A stretch of 10,428 nt of DNA from Eubacterium sp. (GTDB lineage Bacteria; Bacillota_A; Clostridia; Lachnospirales; Lachnospiraceae). Where the stretch lies: the NCBI GenBank assembly GCA_023663915.1, contig JAMPGN010000156.1, positions 1-10,428 on the forward strand, read 5' to 3'. Position numbers and translations under genes: made by a program. Numbering within the stretch: the stretch's first letter is position 1; every line of letters begins with the position of its first letter. Of the stretch, positions 6,898-10,428 are shown piece by piece. The notes under the pieces are model-generated. The model made no database searches. It was given only the letters and a program-made list of their open reading frames with translations, and was not told the origin of the DNA.

Positions 6898-7564
6898 ATC
6901 CTTCAACACATTCCTTTCCAATTCCTATTGCCAATATGGGACACCCTCCATTACGACGTGAGTCAAGTCTATAGGTCAATTTCCCCATCCATGTTGTACT
7001 AGCGCCATATTTCTTTATTAAAGATTGACCATTGCTGTCTTTCTCTTGTTTAAATATGTCATTAAGTTCTTCAGCCCTTGTCACAATAACCCCGACATCA
7101 ATCAGTCCACAATCAAAATAAGTTCTCATCGCTAGTAAATCACGATCAAAAGTCTGATCTTTACTATTCCACTCCAAATCAAAGGCAACCCTGTTTTTTA
7201 AGAAATCAATATTATGCCCGTCAATGTATCCTTCGATGGTTTCAACCTCATAAGGAGATGACGCAAATTTTCCTCGCCTTTGAACAGTCTGCCTTGGATA
7301 CTTCTTGACTATCAAATCTCCGCTAATCCGAATCTCTCTCCAACCATATGGATACAAGGTATCATCAAATTTTTTGGGTATAGGCGATTCATTTCCACCT
7401 TCCTTTTTGATATCGGCTAACGTGAGATGCAATTTACGCAAACTATCTTGTAATTCATTCCATTCTGCTGGAAAAGCTTCATGAAGTATTTCCAATGCGT
7501 GCCCATAGTTATAAAACTCAAATTTGTTCCGAATATCTTTCGCGATATATCTTTCAAACTCCAC
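6851..7564 (-). CDS. BglII/BstYI-like type II restriction endonuclease
   Basis: The 237-residue protein resembles the BglII/BstYI endonuclease family, homodimeric PD-(D/E)xK-fold enzymes that cut AGATCT or RGATCY. The core is residues 114-145: D120, then D129-x-E131 and K135 within FDLEWNSKDQTFDRD. The spacing D-x8-D-x-E parallels the Asp84/Glu93/Gln95 arrangement of BglII as I remember it. A following strand DVGVIVTR (156-163) and a C-terminal R-x-G-G-C-P-I-L-AIGIG segment are also family-like. The start is GTG at 7564 with AGAGG 7 nt upstream. It is transcribed first, before the overlapping methyltransferase gene. This order matters for establishment, because the methyltransferase must act early. 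DNA here is clearly more AT-rich than the flanking operons (about 36% GC in sampled lines against about 55%), suggesting acquisition. The exact site specificity is inference. Confidence 0.85.
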   Translation of the reverse strand: MEFERYIAKDIRNKFEFYNYGHALEILHEAFPAEWNELQDSLRKLHLTLADIKKEGGNESPIPKKFDDTLYPYGWREIRISGDLIVKKYPRQTVQRRGKFASSPYEVETIEGYIDGHNIDFLKNRVAFDLEWNSKDQTFDRDLLAMRTYFDCGLIDVGVIVTRAEELNDIFKQEKDSNGQSLIKKYGASTTWMGKLTYRLDSRRNGGCPILAIGIGKECVEGYGRLNEYYTGLTKVH

Positions 7565-7636
7565 TGTCTAGCCTCTTTTCTTATCCAAAAGCTCTCTGCA
7601 TTTTGAACGCACAAATAAATAGTACTTCCAAAAAAC

Positions 7637-7650
7637 CTACTAATAATATA
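7637..7650. promoter_or_regulatory. Possible BlaI-type operator at the restriction-modification promoter
   Basis: The 14-mer CTACTAATAATATA matches CTATTAATAATAGA (10210-10223) in the blaI promoter at 12 of 14 positions. The 10-mer TATTATTAGT also occurs exactly in both places (7639-7648 on the minus strand; 10229-10238 on the plus strand). It covers the -10 box and the start point of the restriction-modification promoter. Chance is possible, as both regions are AT-rich. Confidence 0.3.
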
Positions 7651-7673
7651 TCATGTACTCCAATTTGCTTCAA
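7645..7673 (-). promoter_or_regulatory. Promoter of the restriction-modification genes
   Basis: The minus strand has TTGAAG (7668-7673), a 17-bp spacer and TATATT (7645-7650), five of six to the -10 consensus. It would start transcription near 7638, leaving a leader of about 74 nt before the GTG at 7564. The rest of the 189-bp gap between the endonuclease and the M56 gene is AT-rich, and I see no hairpin-plus-U-tract terminator for the M56 gene in it. Confidence 0.55.
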
Positions 7674-7753
7674 GGAAACAATAAATATCTTAAACTATTA
7701 ATTTCCTAATTTGAATCCATCTCACATTTTTATACTGACATCAAAAATAATTC

Positions 7754-9529
7754 CTACGGCGCTCCCGCATTCCACACCGCCAGATCGGGAATCCATACCT
7801 CGGCATTTACAGGCGGCATGGAAGCATCCGCTGCCATATCATCACCGCTGTTCTGCGTCAGTCCGTTAAAATTAGCATCCATCATCGGGATCATGACACT
7901 GCCTCCATCCGCAAAGGTGTACTCAACCACCGACTGGCCTTTGGAATTATAAGACACTTCGCATCTGCCGCCACTCAAATTGAATATCCATTCCGCCGCG
8001 GTATCGGGATTTCGATACACGACATTGCGGTCGCTTTCCCCGTTTTCCCTGTCATACTCTGTCTGGACATTGATCGCCTCCACAAATCCATCCTCCACAT
8101 AGTCGATAAACCGGTACTCCCCATCAATCCGATAGGCTTGCTCATACTCTTCCAAGGAAGAAATACGATCCAGATACATGAGTGAGCCGTCAGTCACCCG
8201 ATACCCCTCATCCGTCATGGTAAAAAAGATCTCTTCCTTCCAGACGCTTACATGCGGATCGGATGTCCATGCGTAATACCAGATGTCCGCTTTCCTATCG
8301 TCTGACACATGACCTGCCCTTTCCGCACTCGTTATGAGGAACTGCGACGCATACGGCCACGGGCTGGAATAGCCGAACAGATACCCGTCGTCTATTTTCT
8401 CCAACATGGGAAGGGATTCAAACGCAATATCTTCATTTATATAGAAACTTACCAGCAAATTTCCGTCTCTACTACACCATGCATTCACATAGTCTGTAAC
8501 AAACTGAAATGCTTCGCCGGAAGAAACCGCTTCGCCACCTTCCCCGATGCGCCCGTTATCGCGCTTCACGGGATTTACTGAAAGCCCCAGCACAATAACC
8601 ACCGATAAAACAGTGATCAAAATCACCGTTGCAAACGCCCTCTTACGGTAAGCCAGAATATTACGGATGCGTTCTTTTGTTCCACCCTCTCCAAAAGCAG
8701 TCGGACATCCGCCAATTTTACTTTTATCACAGGAAAGCGCTAACAGGGCACGCGAATAGTCCTGCTTCACCTCCATGCCAAACTTACGCAAGACCGCCTC
8801 ATCGCAGGACATTTCCATATCTCGCTCCATCAGCGTGAAGAAAAGCCATGCGAGCGGATTAAACCAATGAATGCACCTTGCCAGCCATGCGAGAATTTTG
8901 ACCAGATAATCTTTTCTGGCAATGTGTACGCGCTCATGTTCCAGAACATATCTCCGCTCTCCGGACGCAAGCTCCGGCGGCAGATAGATGCACGGGCGCA
9001 TGACTCCGAACACAAAGGGCGAAGCGATTCCTTCCGCCTCGTAAATATTGCTTTCCATGTGAACGGACTTTTTCAAAAAATGTTTTAAACGGTACACCGT
9101 CCATATTCCATAACCGATCAGTAAAACCACGCCTGCAAACCAAATCCATGCGCCAGCCGTCAGTATCCGTGTGCGAAGTGTCATCCCATCATCCGTTTCC
9201 GTGACTGTCAGCATTTCCACCGTTTCGCTCGGCGTATCCATATTCTGCGCCAGTGTGCCAGCCATGTCCACATTCACATCATTGCCTGCCGCATGATACT
9301 GTGTAAAATCTGCTTGCGATACCACATTTGTGTCTATTCGCACCACACTAAAACTGCTTGCCATGGAAACAGGACACAGCATCCGGAACAACACCACGCT
9401 CCACAGCCGGTATGAGAAAATTTTCGACTGTTTTTTTAAGAAAAGACGCAGTATGAGTATTGCCACGATACAGTAACTTGCTGTGATGCTCATATTCAAT
9501 ATTGAAGTAAAAATTGTTATCATATTCAT
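7754..9529 (-). CDS. M56 (BlaR1-like) membrane metallopeptidase with a non-PBP sensor region
   Basis: This 591-residue protein is a BlaR1/MecR1-type signal transducer: an integral-membrane zinc protease that, on sensing a signal outside, triggers loss of its BlaI partner. Membrane segments lie near residues 12-32, 41-57, 124-146 and 298-320. The zinc protease is HERVH (H198, E199, H202) with the likely third ligand E239 in EMSCDE, after the usual SPFVFGVMRPCIYLP segment (170-184). Residues 321-591 should be extracellular. I see no SxxK, SxN or KTG triad of a penicillin-binding domain, so a beta-lactam sensor is not supported. Instead there is an NTF2-like-looking stretch (about 338-450) and a further beta-rich part. 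The ATG at 9529 has AAGGA 10 nt upstream. The blaI-family gene lies 213 bp upstream on the same strand. Signal and targets are unknown. Confidence 0.92.
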   Translation of the reverse strand: MNMITIFTSILNMSITASYCIVAILILRLFLKKQSKIFSYRLWSVVLFRMLCPVSMASSFSVVRIDTNVVSQADFTQYHAAGNDVNVDMAGTLAQNMDTPSETVEMLTVTETDDGMTLRTRILTAGAWIWFAGVVLLIGYGIWTVYRLKHFLKKSVHMESNIYEAEGIASPFVFGVMRPCIYLPPELASGERRYVLEHERVHIARKDYLVKILAWLARCIHWFNPLAWLFFTLMERDMEMSCDEAVLRKFGMEVKQDYSRALLALSCDKSKIGGCPTAFGEGGTKERIRNILAYRKRAFATVILITVLSVVIVLGLSVNPVKRDNGRIGEGGEAVSSGEAFQFVTDYVNAWCSRDGNLLVSFYINEDIAFESLPMLEKIDDGYLFGYSSPWPYASQFLITSAERAGHVSDDRKADIWYYAWTSDPHVSVWKEEIFFTMTDEGYRVTDGSLMYLDRISSLEEYEQAYRIDGEYRFIDYVEDGFVEAINVQTEYDRENGESDRNVVYRNPDTAAEWIFNLSGGRCEVSYNSKGQSVVEYTFADGGSVMIPMMDANFNGLTQNSGDDMAADASMPPVNAEVWIPDLAVWNAGAP

Positions 9530-9596
9530 AATTCGTATTTCCTTGTGTAATCTTTGACCTTATTGTTAACGACATTAAAAATTGCCATTTCGATCC

Positions 9597-9625
9597 TGCA
9601 AAAGCATGCGTATATGGATTTTGCA
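9597..9625. repeat. Inverted repeat between the blaI and M56 genes
   Basis: TGCAAAA (9597-9603) and TTTTGCA (9619-9625) are perfect 7-bp arms around a 15-nt loop. No U-tract follows directly, so a terminator is unlikely. It lies in the 213-bp gap between the repressor and sensor genes. The same gap also contains a dyad TACATATGTC (9712-9721) resembling a BlaI TACA-N2-TGTA box, but no convincing second promoter. Confidence 0.35.
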
Positions 9626-9742
9626 AGAGACAGAAAGTGCAGTTATTATGTCATTTACTATAACTATGAGAAACGCGTGCATTTTACATTCTTTCAAGGA
9701 TAATTGAGAGCTACATATGTCTCGCATCGTTTTTGTATATCT

Positions 9743-10117
9743 TCATCTCATGGTAAACTCGTCAATCATCTTCTTAATCTCGTCTGCCTGCTCCTTGGTC
9801 AGCTTTTTTCCGCCCATAAAAGCGGTCAGAAATCTCGGAATGGAACCCCCGAAGGAATCCTCCACGAATTTCCGACTCTTATAGCTGTAAAATTCCTCTT
9901 TGGAGATAAGTGATGTTACTTCCGCTTTCTCATTCTGAAAAATCCCCCGGTCGCACAGTTTTTTTAAAACGGTGTATGTGGTAGATTTTTTCCAGTGAAA
10001 TTCTTTTTCACATAATCGGACGAGTTCCGGTGAGGAGATCGGTTCGCTCTGCCAGATTAGTTCCGCAAACTGAGCTTCCGTTTTAGCAAGGCGGTATTCC
10101 GGCTGGTTTTCTTTCAT
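9743..10117 (-). CDS. BlaI/MecI/CopY-family transcriptional repressor
   Basis: The 124-residue protein has the BlaI family's normal length and layout: an N-terminal winged helix-turn-helix (about residues 8-75) with the signature SSPELVRLC and HWKKSTTYTVLKKLCDRG, and a C-terminal dimerisation part (about 80-124) ending KLTKEQADEIKKMIDEF. Such dimers hold their own promoter and target genes off until the partner M56 protease is activated. I chose the ATG at 10117, with AAAGGAG 11 nt upstream; longer in-frame extensions run through the promoter and operator. The gene is first of a same-strand pair with the M56 sensor and is probably autoregulated through the dyads at 10209-10253. Which signal and which resistance or stress genes it controls cannot be read here; there is no beta-lactamase gene in the window. 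Confidence 0.93.
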   Translation of the reverse strand: MKENQPEYRLAKTEAQFAELIWQSEPISSPELVRLCEKEFHWKKSTTYTVLKKLCDRGIFQNEKAEVTSLISKEEFYSYKSRKFVEDSFGGSIPRFLTAFMGGKKLTKEQADEIKKMIDEFTMR

Positions 10118-10208
10118 GGTTTGTGCTGCTCCTTTCGTATATGGGCGATTCGTAATCCATGCGTGTGATCCGTTATTCTTGGTGTGTGATTTTCGTCTAT
10201 GCTTTCGG

Positions 10209-10253
10209 TCTATTAATAATAGACTATCTATTATTAGTCTACTCTTGATAGAC
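10209..10253. promoter_or_regulatory. Operator array of nested dyads at the blaI promoter
   Basis: Four overlapping dyads occur in 45 bp. TCTATTA-A-TAATAGA is at 10209-10223. TAATAATAGA-CTA-TCTATTATTA is perfect over 10-bp arms at 10214-10236. AGACTA and TAGTCT are paired across 8 bp (10221-10240). GTCTA and TAGAC are paired across 7 bp (10237-10253). They cover the -10 box and transcription start of the repressor gene, where a BlaI-family protein would bind to shut off its own promoter. Confidence 0.7.
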
Positions 10254-10264
10254 TGGATTGTCAA
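10236..10264 (-). promoter_or_regulatory. Promoter of the BlaI-family repressor gene
   Basis: The minus strand carries a perfect TTGACA (10259-10264), a 17-bp spacer and TAGACT (10236-10241), four of six to consensus. The start point should be near 10229, giving a leader of about 110 nt before the ATG at 10117. The -10 box is inside the operator dyads, so repression by promoter occlusion is likely. Confidence 0.75.
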
Positions 10265-10296
10265 GCAGATATTGCTTTTCGGTAAATTTCCTATAG

Positions 10297-10357
10297 CGAT
10301 TCAGGTGTCAAAAGCCCCTTCGATAAACTTTGGCTGGCAGATTGCACAAAAAGTTCG
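10297..10357. repeat. 61-bp dispersed repeat, copy 2
   Basis: This is the ungapped partner of 211-271, in the same orientation. It lies 32 bp upstream of the blaI -35 box. On the minus strand it falls inside an open frame and encodes a segment beginning N-F-L-C-N-L-P; in copy 1 the same seven residues are encoded with four synonymous codon changes. Downstream of both copies on the minus strand the sequence also stays loosely similar (TGAATCG, then TAGG). Confidence 0.6.
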
Positions 10358-10427
10358 CGCAGTTGTCCTGTGAAGGAGATTGAGATTTTCTTAGTATTCC
10401 GTCCGTGAGATAGCAATTTCGGGACAT
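10308..10427 (-). other. Short open frame at the window edge, possibly the end of a longer one
   Basis: The minus strand from an ATG at 10427 to a TGA at 10308 is open for 39 codons, ending in a basic K-V-Y-R-R-G-F tail, and may continue beyond the window. Its second half is copy 2 of the 61-bp repeat. There is no information on a ribosome binding site, as the sequence upstream is missing. It could be a genuine 3' end, a small repeat-encoded peptide, or a chance frame. Confidence 0.2.
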
Positions 10428-10428
10428 G

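Noticed and set aside
7417..7614. Minus-strand open frame overlapping the endonuclease start in another frame.
   Set aside because: The GTG at 7564 in the endonuclease frame has a well-spaced AGAGG and continues into a conserved protein; the alternative ends after 65 codons with no known features. A small control protein for the restriction system was considered, but there is no helix-turn-helix.
10118..10264. N-terminal extension of the BlaI-family protein to 173 residues.
   Set aside because: The extension runs through the TTGACA promoter and operator dyads, and the 124-residue form matches family length.
1..10428. CRISPR array, insertion sequence or integrase-type mobile element.
   Set aside because: No regularly spaced short repeats, transposase, integrase or terminal inverted repeats were seen. 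The two 61-bp copies are direct, diverged and too short to be recognised element ends.

Overview
The window looks like a chromosomal stretch of a Clostridia-class Bacillota genome, most likely Lachnospiraceae. I infer this from the TsaB-RimI fusion, the tRNase Z and IspD sequences, the gene order around them, AGGAGG-like ribosome binding sites and TTG/GTG starts. This assignment comes from family knowledge, not from a search. Every convincing gene lies on the minus strand, so transcription runs from high to low coordinates.

Region 1 (about 10428 to 7754) is a BlaI/BlaR1-type sensor pair. A BlaI-family repressor (9743-10117) has a strong promoter (TTGACA, 17 bp, TAGACT) overlaid by nested dyads that look like its operator. 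About 210 bp downstream is an M56 (BlaR1-like) membrane metallopeptidase (7754-9529). Its extracellular C-terminal part does not look like a penicillin-binding domain, so the signal it senses is unknown.

Region 2 (7753 to 6238) is a compact type II restriction-modification module. It pairs a BglII/BstYI-like endonuclease with an MT-A70-family adenine methyltransferase whose frame overlaps the endonuclease gene. It is more AT-rich than its neighbours, has its own promoter, and resembles an acquired cassette set between the sensor pair and a housekeeping operon. Its -10 region contains a sequence much like the putative BlaI operator.

Region 3 (6177 to 304) is a housekeeping cluster in the order YcxB-like membrane protein, tsaE, tsaB-rimI, small CxxC protein, tRNase Z, membrane-anchored unknown protein, tsaD, ispD. 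It supplies three of the four core bacterial t6A tRNA modification proteins (TsaB, TsaD, TsaE; TsaC is not here), the enzyme that matures tRNA 3' ends, ribosomal protein acetylation by the RimI domain, and one MEP isoprenoid step. Close spacing or overlap (ycxB/tsaE 5 nt; membrane protein/tsaD 1 nt; tsaD/ispD 4-nt overlap) suggests co-transcription.

Region 4 (303 to 1) has no protein gene. It holds one copy of a 61-bp repeat, AT-rich palindromic repeats, a strong promoter, and the 5' part of a tRNA-Ser(UGA) that runs off the window. The second copy of the 61-bp repeat, 45 of 61 bases identical without gaps and in the same orientation, lies near the other end (10297-10357). The repeat pair and the non-PBP BlaR1-like sensor are the least explained signals here.
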